A stretch of DNA of 64,000 nucleotides from Haematobia irritans (lineage: Eukaryota; Arthropoda; Insecta; Diptera; Muscidae): positions 98,936,162-99,000,161 of the forward strand of contig NC_134397.1 of the NCBI RefSeq assembly GCF_050003625.1, given 5' to 3'. This document shows positions 33,160-44,476 of this stretch, in pieces (the stretch's first letter is position 1; each line of letters opens with the position of its first letter). The notes beneath the pieces were generated by a model. It saw only the letters and a program-made list of their open reading frames with translations. It was not told where the DNA came from and made no database searches. The position numbers and the translations under genes were made by a program.

Positions 33160-34251
33160 GGCTCTTTTTCTATTGTTTATCAGAATGGGATAATTCCGAA
33201 ATTATCGAGCCTGTATATTGATAGTTTTGATTTTGAGTTTGCGGTTTTGGTTATGACTGAGACTTGGCTCAGACCATCGGTATATGATTCTGAAATTCTT
33301 TGTGGTCGTTACTTGGTGTTCAGGAAGGATCGTATGCGTAGGATTGGTGGTGGAGTACTGATTGGTGTCCTTGGCACCTTCCCCTCTGAGCGAATTGTTC
33401 TGGATGATGCTGATGATATTGAATTTCTTACGGTAAGGGTAGATGTTCTGGGATTAAGGTTATTCGTCACATGCTCATTTATTTCTCCGGCTTCGGAATA
33501 TTATATCTATGAGCGTCATATTGTGGCAATAAGTAGTATTATGTCTGGAATGAGTGATTCGGACAGGATCGGTATCTATGGTATCTTGGCTCAGCTTGCC
33601 TGATAGGGAGGCGTTGACTCCACTGACTACTTCTGGTGGATCGGAATGGGAGACGACTTGTTTGAATCTTTTTCTTGATGCTGGTTTGGGTCAGATCAAT
33701 GGAGTTTTGAATTTCCTTGGGAAGATTCTTGATTTGGTTTTTGTAGCCGATCTTTATAATTTTGATTTTTCCAGATGTGATTCTGTTTCTTTCTCGGGAT
33801 GACGTATTTCACTATATTTTAAGAAGACGAATCTCGATGTGTTGAATTCGCTTATTTCAGGTGTTGACGGAGCTCTGTTTGTAGGTGTGATCGGTTGTCT
33901 GATCTCGATGTGGCTGTTGATAATTTCTACAGTGTTTTGGATGGCTTTGTGTCTCAGACTATTCCTAGGCGAAGGGTGGATTTTCCTAGGAATCATCCAT
34001 GGCATTCTCCTGAGTTGACGAGACTCAGGAATGAGAGGAATAGATGTTTTAGACGTTATAAGAGGACGGAAGTCGATTTTGATTATGCTCTGTACTCTGT
34101 CACTAGGTCCATTTATAATATGGAATCAAGGGCGTGTTATATTCGTTACATTGATAAGGTTATGAATGACATTCATTGTAACCCGAGGTCTTTTTATGAT
34201 TTTATTAGGATGAAACGTAAGTCTTCCAGTAGGCCCATTAATAGAAAATAA
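33160..34251 (+). pseudogene. LINE D ORF2 endonuclease and linker
   Basis: FAVLVMTETWLRPSVYDSEI holds the catalytic Glu block (TETWL), then RRIGGGVLIGV and LFVTCSFISPASEYY. A frameshift near 33580 leads to LPDREALTPL and LDLVFVADLYNF, the region before the catalytic His. From about 33895 another frame gives the endonuclease-RT linker: NHPWHSPELTRLRNERNRCFRRYKR, then YIDKVMNDIHCNPRSFYDFI. The frame ends at 34251 before any RT motif. CR1-like by motif style. Confidence 0.7.
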
Positions 34252-34255
34252 TTAA

Positions 34256-34689
34256 TCAAGTTTGAGATCGTTGTTTGTATGTATTGGTTTCTTTATTTTT
34301 CAATATTTCGCAATTACATTGAATTGCTTCATCAGATGTCGATCTACAATAAATGTGGTTTGATAATTTTTAATCATGACATGTAAAATTCTTTCTCAAA
34401 AATTGTTTTTCAAATTGCAAATAATTTTAGTGGTTTATGCTAATAACAACTATTGGTTTTAGTTTACAAAATTTATAAATAATTAAAGATTTTAACAATT
34501 GTATATTAACAAATATCAGGAGAACAGGAAAAAAAGGAATTACATTATACACTTACGTATGCAAAACATTCAAGTGTAAAACAAGTATATACTTTTTGTG
34601 ATAAACGTTTATTCTTTTCCAGGATGTAAAAACCATTTCATAAAGACTACCTCAAATATTTTCTAGCTAATTACATTTTCCCCCACATC
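34256..34689. other. AT-rich sequence without recognised feature
   Basis: No open frame of interest and no clear terminal repeats. It begins exactly where LINE D coding similarity stops, so it is probably part of a later insertion. Confidence 0.4.
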
Positions 34690-34892
34690 TTTCTCACTTC
34701 CACGAAGTTTTTTAGTTATTAGCACCTTTTTCTGTAATACAAACAATGTAGAAGAAATTATACGATTTTATAAATTTAAAATTTTTTTTACCTTTCGCCT
34801 GGACGGAGAATCGAACCGCGGACCATGCAATTTGTAAGCCAACACACTATCCACTGAGCTATGTAGCCGTTATTGTCATCAATAGACAATTA
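34690..34892 (-). repeat. tRNA-derived SINE-like module (copy 2)
   Basis: Reverse-oriented counterpart of 9638-9840. On the minus strand it has A box TAGCTCAGTGG, loop CTTACAA (anticodon TAC), B-box-like GGTTCGATTCTCC, and the same body ending AACTTCGTGGAAGTGAGAA. Identity is high in the tRNA-like head and moderate in the body. Confidence 0.62.
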
Positions 34893-34896
34893 CCCA

Positions 34897-35525
34897 CACA
34901 GAACAAAAAGTGTCTTGTAAATTTAAGGACCATTTTAACTTTCACATAGTTCAACAAATTTACTGCAATATAGTTCATTTTTCGTAACCACAACGAAAAT
35001 TAACTTAGCTAAACAAAAACTTATAAAAATTCAGTAAATGTTTTTTAGTTCACTAACTACGAAATGGAAAGGATTTTTCCTTAAATAAATTTCCAACACA
35101 GTAGTTAATGCATCATTGATTATATTATAAAAATACATTGGCAATATAAAAATCTAACTACGAAATGTGGACAATTTACTAAGATAAAATGTTATACGGA
35201 AAAAAAATTTTGTAGTAAAAATTAACTTAACGACATTACCGATTCGTATGATGGCTACCTACAGATTATTTCCCTTTTTATTTTATGTTGGAGTGTTTTT
35301 CCTCACATTGAAAATTTTAGATAAAGTAGAATAAAAAGTAGTTAATATAATCCTTGACGGCTTATGTTTTTTTTTTTATAGATTCCTCATAAATTTGGTA
35401 CATATTTTACCTTAACTTATAGATAGAATTTCAACTAATCAATAAACGTGCTACTGGAAAATGAAGTGAGAAGAGAGTAATGAAATCATTGCATCAAGTG
35501 ACGGAGTTTTGAGAGACATTTTGTG
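34897..35525. mobile_element. TIR element (family CACAGAA-AAAAGTGTCT)
   Basis: Left end CACAGAACAAAAAGTGTCTT; complement of the right end CACAAAATGTCTCTC. It shares its left 100 bp (GTAAATTTAAG, TAGTTCATTTTTCGTA, AACGAAAATTAACT) with the elements at 43572 and 44718. TA is present on the right; the left flank reads CA, perhaps mutated. No coding capacity. The errantivirus inserted directly at its right end. Confidence 0.6.
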
Positions 35526-35529
35526 TATA

Positions 35530-36105
35530 AATTAACTTTTTAAGTTTAATTTTTGTTTAAAAAAAGAATCAATCTTTTCTTTTTATTTTTTATTCGGAGC
35601 GAACTCCGTCTTTATTGATTAAACTCAAAAGTAGAACTAACTTCAAATAATTTCTACAATTTCATAAGTGCTTAAAACTATGCACTTGCCAACGATCACC
35701 TGATGTAATTCCAGGAATCCAATGCAACTAACTTATGTTGGGTTTCGTAATGATCACCTCATCTTATTCGGGGAAATCGTTGCAGCTAACCATTGCTGTT
35801 TTATGGGAACGGAAGTAGAACTAACTTCAAATAATTTCTACAATTTCATAAGTGCTTAAAACTATGCACTTGCCAACGATCACCTGATGTAATTCCAGGA
35901 ATCCAATGCAACTAACTGATGTTGGGTTTCGTAATGATCACCTCATCTTATTCGGGGAAATCGTTGCTGCTAACTTTTGCTGTTTTATGGGAACGGAAGT
36001 TCCACGCGCTTAATTCAACAGACATATCATCAGCATAAAATTTCATTTATTTTCAATTCTCTTTTAAAATATTTTTGGCAAGTAAGAAGGTGTCGGGTAT
36101 TAACT
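35530..36105 (-). repeat. Errantivirus 3' LTR with 184-bp internal duplication
   Basis: 576 bp against 392 bp in the other LTR. Read on the minus strand it starts AGTTAATACC and ends AGTTAATT. The size difference is exactly a 184-bp direct duplication at 35633-35816 / 35817-36000. Confidence 0.92.
35633..36000 (-). repeat. 184-bp tandem duplication in LTR
   Basis: Both units start AGAACTAACTTCAAATAATT. They differ at a few bases: the first unit has CTTATG and CAGCTAACCATTG, the second CTGATG and CTGCTAACTTTTG. The single unit in the other LTR is a mosaic of both. Confidence 0.92.
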
Positions 36106-36116
36106 CCTCCCCTCTT
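36106..36116 (-). other. Polypurine tract
   Basis: On the minus strand AAGAGGGGAGG lies directly upstream of the 3' LTR start AGTTAA. This is the expected primer for plus-strand DNA synthesis. Confidence 0.85.
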
Positions 36117-36150
36117 AATTGCAATTGTCCCCAATTGTTTTTTTTTTACT

Positions 36151-37740
36151 TCAGAAATATGGGATGTTGTTTATTCGAACTGCTGATGAGATGTTATTTG
36201 GTGGTTGGATATATGTTAATATTGCTCCTGGCTCTGGCGGTAAATATGAATTCTGTGTATTTAAATATTCTATGCTTCTTCTTCGCGAGATTCTATAGAG
36301 GTGAAGAATCCAGGAACCCAAGAGTGCAAGTATTATTAAATAGGCCATGATTGATACTCCGTTCACAATTGTTCCCATTCTTAATATTCTGATACTGTGG
36401 GTGTTATTAAGATATGATTCTCTCAGGCTCGCAATAGTCAGAATATTTTCTAAGTTCTTCTCTAATGGCGTGGGTTGCAATACAGCAGGGATGGTTTTTA
36501 TTTGTGGGGCTTCCAGGTTGCGGTAAATTTTGTTCTGTGCCGCTATTGTAGAATTTGAAAATTTTATCAAAAACGTGCCCGATAAATGATGTGCAACTTC
36601 ATCGATGTATATGGTATCATTGTAGTCGTTAAGCAGGATTACTCCAGGGAAAATATTTTCGATTAACGGGATATGATGACTGTTGGTGTAAGTGCAGTAC
36701 GACGATAAGCTTTTTATAATATTATTTATAGATGTATTATTTCTTAAATCTAGTAGTTGGTTGTTATTACAAATTTTAATATTATTATATTTTGAGCAAT
36801 TACTTTTTAGTCCATAAATTTCATTTAAATTCTTTATTATATTATTGAAAGACAACTTTACAATTTTTTTGTTTTTCTTTACGGGGTACAATAGCAAATT
36901 TTGATATACTTTTTCATTAGTCAATGGAATATTATATGTTATCAATATAATATGATTGAATTTCGATATAAAACATTTACTGTGGCATATTCCATTGCCT
37001 CTTCATTAGTTGCAAAGGGCATCTTTTCTTTACTTAATTTGACTTCTAATTTATCCAAAATTATGGAGTTTATTACTCCGCTCTTTGCCCATTGAATCGC
37101 ATAATGTATATTAATTAACTGCTCTTTTATGAGTCTTATGCGACTTTGTAAAGTTAAAACTATTTCGGTATTTAAATAATTGTTTTTGCCTATCGCATTG
37201 GAAATTTCATTAACTATTTTCGTTACATTATTTAGTCTATCATTTAGAACTTGGTTAATAACGACTTGCTTATTGTTATTTTGATTTATTTCATTTATAT
37301 TATATTCTAGCATTTCGAAGTCATCGTGATCTGGAGTTCCAGCGATATACTTCCATGCAGTACCAATTATGTTGAATGATCTTTTATTTCTCTTATAACT
37401 ATTTTTTTAATTATTAATATCCCCATTTTCATAGTTATTATTTATATTGTATTTATCATTATTATACTGAGGAACAATACTTTGAATTAAATCCTGAGCT
37501 TGCATTATTTCTTCATTTGGGATAGGAAAAAAGGAATTGGTTTTAGGGATATGTCGTTCAACGAATACTTTTGTCTCTGTCACAAAAGAGTCATATTTCT
37601 TTATGTCTGTTGGATGAATTATTCTGAAGATTCCGTCTTGGACTTTACTTTGTCCATCATTAACTATTATAACATGAGCAGATGTGTAGTCAATAATTTG
37701 AAATTCTGGTTTACAAAATATTATAATTGATCTGAAAGAG
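36151..37740 (-). pseudogene. env: Errantivirus env (baculovirus F-like fusion protein), broken
   Basis: On the minus strand the region preceding 37400 holds a damaged N-terminal part. A stop codon then lies just before a basic RNKR cleavage-type site, followed by FNIIGTAWKYIAGTPDHDDF, characteristic of insect errantivirus envelope proteins related to baculovirus F. The ectodomain follows in the frame 37313-36942 (long helix with repeated Asn). A frameshift at about 36943 leads into 36945-36151, which has Cys-rich sequence, a C-terminal hydrophobic anchor (VSIMAYLIILALLGSWILHLY, about 36320) and a short cytoplasmic tail. Family role: membrane fusion. At least one stop and one frameshift make this copy defective. 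Confidence 0.8.
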
Positions 37741-37758
37741 AAAAAAGATATACAAAAT

Positions 37759-39290
37759 TTAAGTTTTGATAAGGCTTTTATGAACAGTCCTTCCGGATAA
37801 TGTTTTAACAGTGGAGTTTTGGTTACTAGCTACTATTTCCCTTTTATACTTCGGGGTAAGTTTGTTTCCGCGTCGCTTATCAATTCTGACATAAATAACA
37901 TCACCCTCTGAGTAAGTTTTCATCGGCTCCTTTTCCTTATTATGGTAACTGAGATCGGATACTTGCTTTTCTTGTAATTTACGTATTGTCTCTTTTCGGG
38001 AATTTTCAAGCATCTCTGGATCGCTACTGACATTTCGGCCAAATAAAACTTCAACAGGTTTCCTATTTGTTGTCGAATGAACTGACAAATTATATTTCTT
38101 GACTGATCTTTCTAATAATTCCTCAAAAGTACGGTGGGCTTTCTCAGTTTTGAGACATCTCATGATCTCTTGAAGTGTCGAGTGGAAACGTTCCACTTGT
38201 CCGTTAGAACAACTTGTATAGGGTGGGGTACGATAAACTTGAATGCCGAATTCATTCTCTATCATATGATTAATGGAAACTGAACTAAAAGATTTTTCAT
38301 TATCAAAAACTATTGTTTCGGGAATAAGAAAGAAGAGAATGTCTCTCAAAGGTTGTTTAATATCTTCAGCAGCTCTTGATTTTATTACCTTCGCTATAGC
38401 AAATTTGGAAAACTTATCTATAGCTGTCAGAACAGAGTGTTTATCTGTAATAAAAATATCAAGGTGGTTGGTTGGATTTCCGGCTTAGCAGGATGACGAT
38501 CATACTTGTTTTCCTTGCAGACCACACAATTCTTTACTGCTTTAGTCACTTTTTTGTTCATAGATGGAAAGTAGTATTTTCTGATTATCTGAATTTTATT
38601 TTCACGAGCATTTCTGTGAGCTCGATTATGTGTACTCAAAATTATATTATCCTGTTCTTCTTCGCTAGTCACGTCTTCAACTTGAATTTGAGTAAACCTT
38701 ACTTTGTAGCTTCTAAAATGTAAGGGATATATCTCTTGAATTTTCCCCATAGTGCGTTCATCAGTTTTAATGCAGTTAACAACGGATGGGTTTAGGGAAC
38801 GTTTTAAAATATTGACCAATTTGTCTGAATCATACGATTCTTCTGTTACTATATGTTTGTGGTATGTTGGAAAAACTATTTTAAATTCATATGACTGATT
38901 TGGACCTTGATTGAGAAAAATTTGATTTTTGAATGCGTTAATCGGTGCATCTACCGAATAAATCAGACAATGAGATGAGCTTTCATCGCTGTGCTCACTT
39001 GATGTTAGCGTATTTATCTCTGGTGGAATTCTTGACAACGCATCGGCTACCACATTAGTTTTTCCTTGTTTGTAATGAAGCTCGTAGTTATACTCTTCTA
39101 AAATTGTTTTCCAACGTTTCATTTTAGTGTTGTTATTTTTATTACTTAACGCGTAAGTAAGTGGTTGATGGTCGGTAACTATTTTTATTTTGGCAGTACC
39201 ATATAGATAATTTCTCAGAGAATCTAATGCCCATATAATAGCTAACATTTCCTTCTCGTTAGCGGCATAGTTTTTTTCCGTCCTGCTCAA
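37759..39290 (-). pseudogene. pol: Errantivirus RNase H C-terminal part and integrase
   Basis: From 39290 downward: NYAANEKEMLAIIWAL and VTDHQPLTYAL belong to RNase H, ending VVADALSRIP. The integrase HHCC finger follows (HNRAHRNARENKIQII, then CVVCKENKYDRHP). A frameshift at 38427-38349, and loss of the core start with the first catalytic Asp block, precede the later core: VFDNEKSFSS (second Asp) and SNGQVERFHSTLQEI (catalytic Glu). A basic C-terminal domain (GDVIYVRIDKRRGNKL) ends at 37759. Role: RNA removal and insertion of viral DNA. Confidence 0.85.
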
Positions 39291-39307
39291 CGTTCTAGAT
39301 ATGAAAA

Positions 39308-40480
39308 CTATCGGTTTTTTTTTTCTTGGGAAAGCACTGCACCAAGAGCAAAATTTGATGCATCTGTAGTTAACTCAAAATCTTTATTATAATTTGGATA
39401 TGCCAACACTACATCTTCGGAAACAAGGGTTGATTTTAATTTCTTAAAAGCTGACATGGCTTCTGAATTTAAATTTATTTTAATTTTTGAGGATTTATTT
39501 TTGGACACGCGTCCTTCCGCCCCTCTTAAAAGGGATGTCAGGGGCTTAGCGAGTTTCGCATAATCTTGAATGAAATAACGATAATACCCTGTCATACCTA
39601 AAAATGATCTTAAGTCTTTTAATGTTTTAGGTTGTGGAATTTTAGCAATAGCTTCTGTCCTTTTTGGATTTGTTTTTATTCCGTCAGAAGAAATAACGAA
39701 TCCTAGAAACTCAACCGAATTTTTAAAGAAATTACATTTGTCCAATTGGACTTTCATGTTTGCACTTTCAAGTGTTTTGAAAACTTTGACTAAATCGTGA
39801 ACATGATCGTCCTCGTTGCGACTAAAAACAATTATATCATCGATATAAACGAAACAACACACTCCTATACATTCGCGTAATATATCATCAAAAATTGAAG
39901 GGGCATTTTTTAAGCCAAACGGTAGTCTTGTGTATTCGTATTTTCCGTTGTTAATGGAAAAAGCTCTTTTTTCTATATCGGATTCCTTTAACGGGATCTG
40001 ATGGAATCCGCTCTTCAGATCAAGTACTGAGAAATACTGATTATTTCCTAGCTGCGCAAGGACTTCACTAATAATCGGGATCGGATATTTATCCGCTATG
40101 GTCACCGCATTTAGTTTTCTGTAATCCGCCACAACTCTATACTGCTTATTACCAGCTGAATCTGGCTTTTTTGGTACAATCCATACCGGTGAGTTGTACG
40201 GAGAACGAGATGGTCTTATTATACCATCATTAAGCATCGTTTGAATTTGCTTTTCTACCTCAGACTTCAAAGCCATGGGGTAAGGATAGTATCGAGTGTA
40301 TACTGGTGTATTGTCCTTTGTTCGAATTTCACCTATTACCCTAGTTGTATATGTTAATTTCATATCGGGCTCTGCGAATAGGTTAGGTATTTTTTCTGTT
40401 AGTGCTCTAATTATTTTGCGCTGCTTGTCTGTCATATGGTCATCCTTTATTTTAATTAGATTTATTGCTTCTGACTTCAT
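39308..40480 (-). pseudogene. pol: Errantivirus reverse transcriptase
   Basis: A continuous frame of 390 codons. It has blocks YPYPMALKSEVEKQI, GIIRPSRSPYNSPVW, QYRVVADYRKLNAVT, FSVLDLKSGFHQIPL, RLPFGLKNAPSIF and the catalytic VYIDDIIVFS, then EFLGFVISSDGIKTNP, LRSFLGMTGYYRYFI and the RNase H start LTTDASNFALGAVLS. It runs into a frameshift in the T10 run at 39315-39324 (A10 on the coding strand), after which RNase H continues in the other frame. The RT domain itself looks undamaged. Confidence 0.88.
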
Positions 40481-40840
40481 TTGGTGAATTTTTATTTTAG
40501 CCCCGTTTTCGAGCGAAATGTAATTATCTCTGGTATGAATAACTGCTCCTAATTGCTTTAAGCTGTCATTGCCTAAAATCCCATGAAAAGATTTTATGTT
40601 TGGAAGGATGTAAAATTTTAAATTTTTGTCTCTAATATTGAATAGATTAAGAAATGTGTGGCTGGTGATTTCTATATCACCGGCAACTGATCTTGTAAAG
40701 AAATTTTTCTGATTTGGTATAACTTTTTTTGGGAGAAATGGTTGAATGTAATTCTTTGTTGATCCTGTATCTATAAGTATATTTAAAATTTTTCCATTTC
40801 TATTTTACATCGTACATAAGGTAACGATGAATCAGTTAGC
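40481..40840 (-). pseudogene. Errantivirus protease
   Basis: On the minus strand, in frame with RT, GKILNILIDTGSTKN holds the retropepsin Asp-Thr-Gly. IKSFHGILGNDSLKQLG is the C-terminal flap/IGxD-like region. A stop lies a few codons upstream (about 40806), which may be the gag-pol frame change rather than damage. Confidence 0.7.
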
Positions 40841-41913
40841 CTAAAAATGTAAATCGCTGGTGTCAGTTAGTTGTTCTTCTTGGTTCGCAAAATAAAGTGC
40901 TTCATTAGACATCTGTTGGTAATAATCCTGAGAGTAGTCCGAATTACCATTTTCGGAGCAATTGTCGCATTCGTCTTCTTCCGGTGGGTGTTCTCCATAA
41001 TATGCTTCATCTGGTGGATGATTATGAGTCTCTAGATGAAAGTTTCTTTGAACCTTGTTCATAGGGAGACGGGAAGATGCCGGTGGTGGCCTCTTGCCAT
41101 AGAAATTATTCTGTTTGGGTCGGTTCATGTAATTAATACCCTTTGACCGAAGGCTCTGGTCTTGGCTGTGGTTTAGGTGCTGTTGGTCGTTGAGGAAGAT
41201 AATATTTCTGCTGGTAGTTATTCCCATTGTACTGTACATTTTGATTTTGCAATGTTGCTTGATAATCGTGCTTATTGGAATGCATTTTAGGATGTGGTAT
41301 GTGGGCTAATTGAGGGTAAAATTGTTGCTGGTTTTGATTTTTTTGTGGATGGAACTTCGGTTTTTGCCCTTTATTTTGGTGGTTAAAGATTCCGTTAGGA
41401 ATATTTTTGCTTCTATTGGCATAATCAGAACGGAAATTTTGATTTTCTAACTTGAGGCACAGGTTGTTGTATGATTCAAGGGCAATGTCCGCATTGCCGA
41501 CGATTTTGTTACGTATAATATTTAAGATTCCATAATATTTAGGAGAACCCCTAATGGGTTCATAGATCTGAAGAATTCGATCTACGCTTTTTTTCCAAGA
41601 GCTAAATTCTCCTGGATCTCCAGAGAAATCACGCAAACATTTAACTACATCCGGAATTTTGTCAAAGTCTGAAATATTGTTATTTAAGTTAGGGTCAATG
41701 GTTTGGTCCGAAAAATTTGCAAAGTCTGAATTTTGTTGAGAGTTTGCCTGTAATAGGCCCTGAAATTGACGTCTCTATTACGTTTTGCACCATGCTGGCA
41801 ATTATGTCAGGTGTAAGATTCTGTACTGGTTGAACGGGAGGTGCTGGTACAGTGGGATTTTGGGTTGGATTGGAAAGGACAGCAGGGCGGATTAAATTAT
41901 TAGGATTGGACAT
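40841..41913 (-). pseudogene. gag: Errantivirus gag
   Basis: ATG 41913 starts MSNPNNLIRPAV with a Pro-rich stretch. A break near 41695 shifts frame. MRDFSGDPGEFSSWKKSVDRIL and YGILNIIRNKIVGNADIALESYNN are capsid sequence of the 17.6/297/gypsy kind; part of the capsid then appears deleted before LCLKLENQNF. The rest is Asn/Gln/Pro-rich and ends with an acidic tail after another frameshift near 41140. No CCHC knuckle is seen; errantivirus Gag usually lacks it. Role: particle core. Confidence 0.78.
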
Positions 41914-42144
41914 TTTTGCGTTTGTTTCAGTTCAAAATTTTATGTATCAGATCAGATTTAATTTTATTAAATGTACAACAAACAAAAAAAAAAAAAATTT
42001 ATAACTTATAGAAAATATATTATGCCTACAATATTATAAATGTCTGGAACATGTTGATTGCTGAATGTTGAATGCTGCCGTTTGTAGTTTATTGTGTTTA
42101 TTTTTACACAACCAAGCGGTATGTCCTTTCTTGTTTTAATATTA

Positions 42145-42510
42145 ATATTATTCTTTTCTTTAATATATTTTTTCAGAATATTGTTTCATTATAACTGTTC
42201 TTTTTTTAATTATTAATTTAACAGTTTTCTTATTTTTCATGTGACTTCACTACTCCTTTTTCTTTTTTTTTTTGTTTAAATATTATTCTTTTCTTTAATA
42301 TATTTTTTTAAAATATTGTTTTCATTATAACTGTTCTTTTTTTTAATTATTAATTTAACATTTTTCTTATTTCTCATGTGACTTCACTAGTCCTTTTTCT
42401 TTTTTTGTTTTAATATTAATAATATTTTTTTTCTTTAATATATTTTTTCAAAATATTGTTTTCATTATAACTGTTCTTTTTTAATTATTAATTTAACATT
42501 TTTCTTATTT
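42145..42510 (-). repeat. Three tandem repeats of about 135-140 bp in the errantivirus leader
   Basis: TTCTTTAATATATTTTTT recurs at about 42155, 42291 and 42431. Each time it is followed by ATTATAACTGTTCTTTTT and, in the first two, CATGTGACTTCACTA. The array lies in the leader between the primer site and gag. Confidence 0.85.
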
Positions 42511-42690
42511 TTTATATTTGTCCAGTGAAGCGGCTGGTGTTCAACACCGTCCTTTTTCCTATTTCGATAGGTACTCAGGGGCCCCGTTCTTCACAACTTT
42601 TTTCGCGGGAGTTCCAACCGCGCGGACAATTGGGACCTCGATATAGACTATTTTTAACACTACTTGATTCACTTTCGCGTTGCTTTATCG

Positions 42691-42709
42691 GGTCCCTGCT
42701 CGGGCGCCA
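42691..42709 (-). other. Primer-binding site, tRNA-Lys type
   Basis: On the minus strand TGGCGCCCGAGCAGGGACC overlaps the LTR end by one base. TGGCGCCCGA-CAGGGAC is the known complement of tRNA-Lys 3' ends, used by several errantiviruses and by lentiviruses. Confidence 0.85.
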
Positions 42710-43100
42710 ATTAACTTTTTAAGTTTAATTTTTGTTTAAAAAAAGAATCAATCTTTTCTTTTTATTTTTTATTCGGAGCGAACTCCGTCTTTATTGATTA
42801 AACTCAAAAGTAGAACTAACTTCAAATAATTTCTACAATTTCATAAGTGCTTAAAACTATGCACTTGCCATCGATCACCTGATGTAATTCCAGGAATCCA
42901 ATGCAACTAACTGATGTTGGGTTTCGTAATGATCACCTCATCTTATTCGGGGAAATCGTTGCAGCTAACCATTGCTGTTTTATGGGAACGGAAGTTCCAC
43001 GCGCTTAATTCAACAGACATATCATCAGCATAAAATTTCATTTATTTTCAATTCTCTTTTAAAATATTTTTGGCAAGTAAGAAGGTGTCGGGTATTAACT
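42709..43100 (-). repeat. Errantivirus 5' LTR
   Basis: 392 bp, with a single copy of the unit that is duplicated in the other LTR. Confidence 0.92.
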
Positions 43101-43330
43101 TATATCTTCTATGATTGTTTGTGTTTGTTATTGCGTCATTTATGCTGTTGTTGATTGTTTTGATTCAAGAGACAATGGAATGTCCCTTGTGTGTTGTTGG
43201 TATCTTTTGTGGTGAGAGTTGTTTTCTTGCAATAGCGAGATCAGAGTTTTATCGCTGCATTCAGTTCTGTTGACGCATTTATGAAGTGCACACGTGGATT
43301 TAATTTTGCAAAATTGTACGTGCGGTATTG
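43101..43330. other. Sequence between errantivirus and tandem duplication
   Basis: Starts with the TATA duplication. TG-rich text (TTGTTTGTGTTTGTTATTG) and no gene. Confidence 0.4.
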
Positions 43331-44476
43331 GTGTTTATTAATGAAAATACATTTATTTTGAAACATTTTAGAAACTGAGAAGTGAATGATGTGATGTTAG
43401 AGAAATCAAAAACGCTTTTTATTGATAAAAACAAATAATAGATTAAGGAACTGTATACTTCTGTTAATAGTTTAAAATTAGTGCGGATTTTTAATTGATT
43501 TATATAAAAAATATACAACATGAGTAGTAATAGGATGATCTATATTAATTCTATATCTGGATCACAGGTTACACAGAAAAAAAGTGTCTCGTAAATTTAA
43601 GAAGATTTTTACAATAATTTATTACAAGAATTTTCCAGAATTTTAGTTCATTTTTCGTATCTTCAACGAAAATTAACTACTCGAAAGGAAATTTTATAAA
43701 TTCTAAGTAGCAATCGTTTAGTTCATGGCCTACAAAATATGATGGAAATTTCCTTAAAAAATTTCTTAACTGGTAGTTAAAAATTCGTTTGTCATGCTAT
43801 AAAACTACTTGTGAAATGTAAAGTATTTTCTAAATAATAAGTGAAATTTACCATAAGATTTTTTTGTATGAGAAAATATTTTTTTACGAAAAATTAACTT
43901 GAAAGTGGATAGCAATTTCTTACTGACAATTCCTATAGTTAATAATTGTTGGTAAAAAATTACACAATGAAATATTTTTAGTTCACATGTCATTAAATTT
44001 ATAGTCATTTTCGTCAAAAATGGGTAGATATCATTTCATGAAGTTTTTGCTAATTTTAAGTTAAACGTTTCATCGTTCTTATACTGATATGCTTTTAAGA
44101 GTATTGTTTTTAGAGTAAATTGTGGACAGATGCGATGAACTAATGCATAGTCCAGAGATCTCGTCAAAGTGAAATATGTTTAATGTAAAAATTATGTTAC
44201 TTGAAATTTTTTTTGAGAGTGAGAGCATGCAATGCAATAATGAGAAATGGTAGCGAGTGATGGGGATGTTGTGTATATCTGAGCGTGGGGTTGTTTTTGT
44301 TCTTTCAGTGGTTTGTGTGTGTGTTTATTATTCGCGAATGGTTTATTTGTCTGGATGAGGTTTTGTTTTCAATGAAGGCACATGTGTTTTTGTTGTTGTA
44401 GGAATGTTTTGGTTTTGTTTGGCATGCTTCAGTTGTATAGTTGGCGTTGGCGTGGGCTGTTGCATCTTTTTAGCTA
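43331..44476. repeat. 1146-bp tandem duplication, unit 1
   Basis: GTGTTTATTAATGAAAATAC at 43331 recurs at 44477. Nearly the whole 1146 bp is repeated with few changes. Unit 1 contains a TIR element at 43572-44273 followed by GT-rich sequence. Short antisense frames here (for example 43300-43521) have no similarity I recognise. Confidence 0.9.
43572..44273. mobile_element. TIR element CACAGAAAAAAAGTGTCT, copy in unit 1
   Basis: Flanked by TA (43570-43571 and 44274-44275). The left end matches the element at 34897. The right end (GATGTTGTG) pairs only over a few bases, so the right limit is tentative. No coding capacity. Confidence 0.5.

Larger units (their letters stand above)
32093..34255 (+). 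mobile_element. LINE D, CR1-like, 3'-truncated
   Basis: Contains a PHD-type ORF1 and the endonuclease part of ORF2 but no RT. LINEs are normally 5'-truncated, so loss of the 3' end points to later deletion or replacement. A duplicated phrase GTGTTGTCAATACTTGTA near 32110 and 32148 lies in its 5' UTR. No target duplication could be defined. Confidence 0.65.
35530..43100 (-). mobile_element. Errantivirus (17.6/gypsy-like endogenous retrovirus), defective
   Basis: A minus-strand element with two LTRs, a tRNA-Lys-type primer site, polypurine tract, gag, protease, RT, RNase H, integrase and an env remnant. It is flanked by TATA on both sides (35526-35529, 43101-43104), the usual target preference of insect errantiviruses. 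It is an insect endogenous virus. Each coding region shows stops, frameshifts or deletions, so this copy is not able to replicate on its own. Confidence 0.92.

Noticed and set aside
36151..37313. A working envelope gene
   Set aside because: A stop before the cleavage-type site and a frameshift at about 36943 break it.
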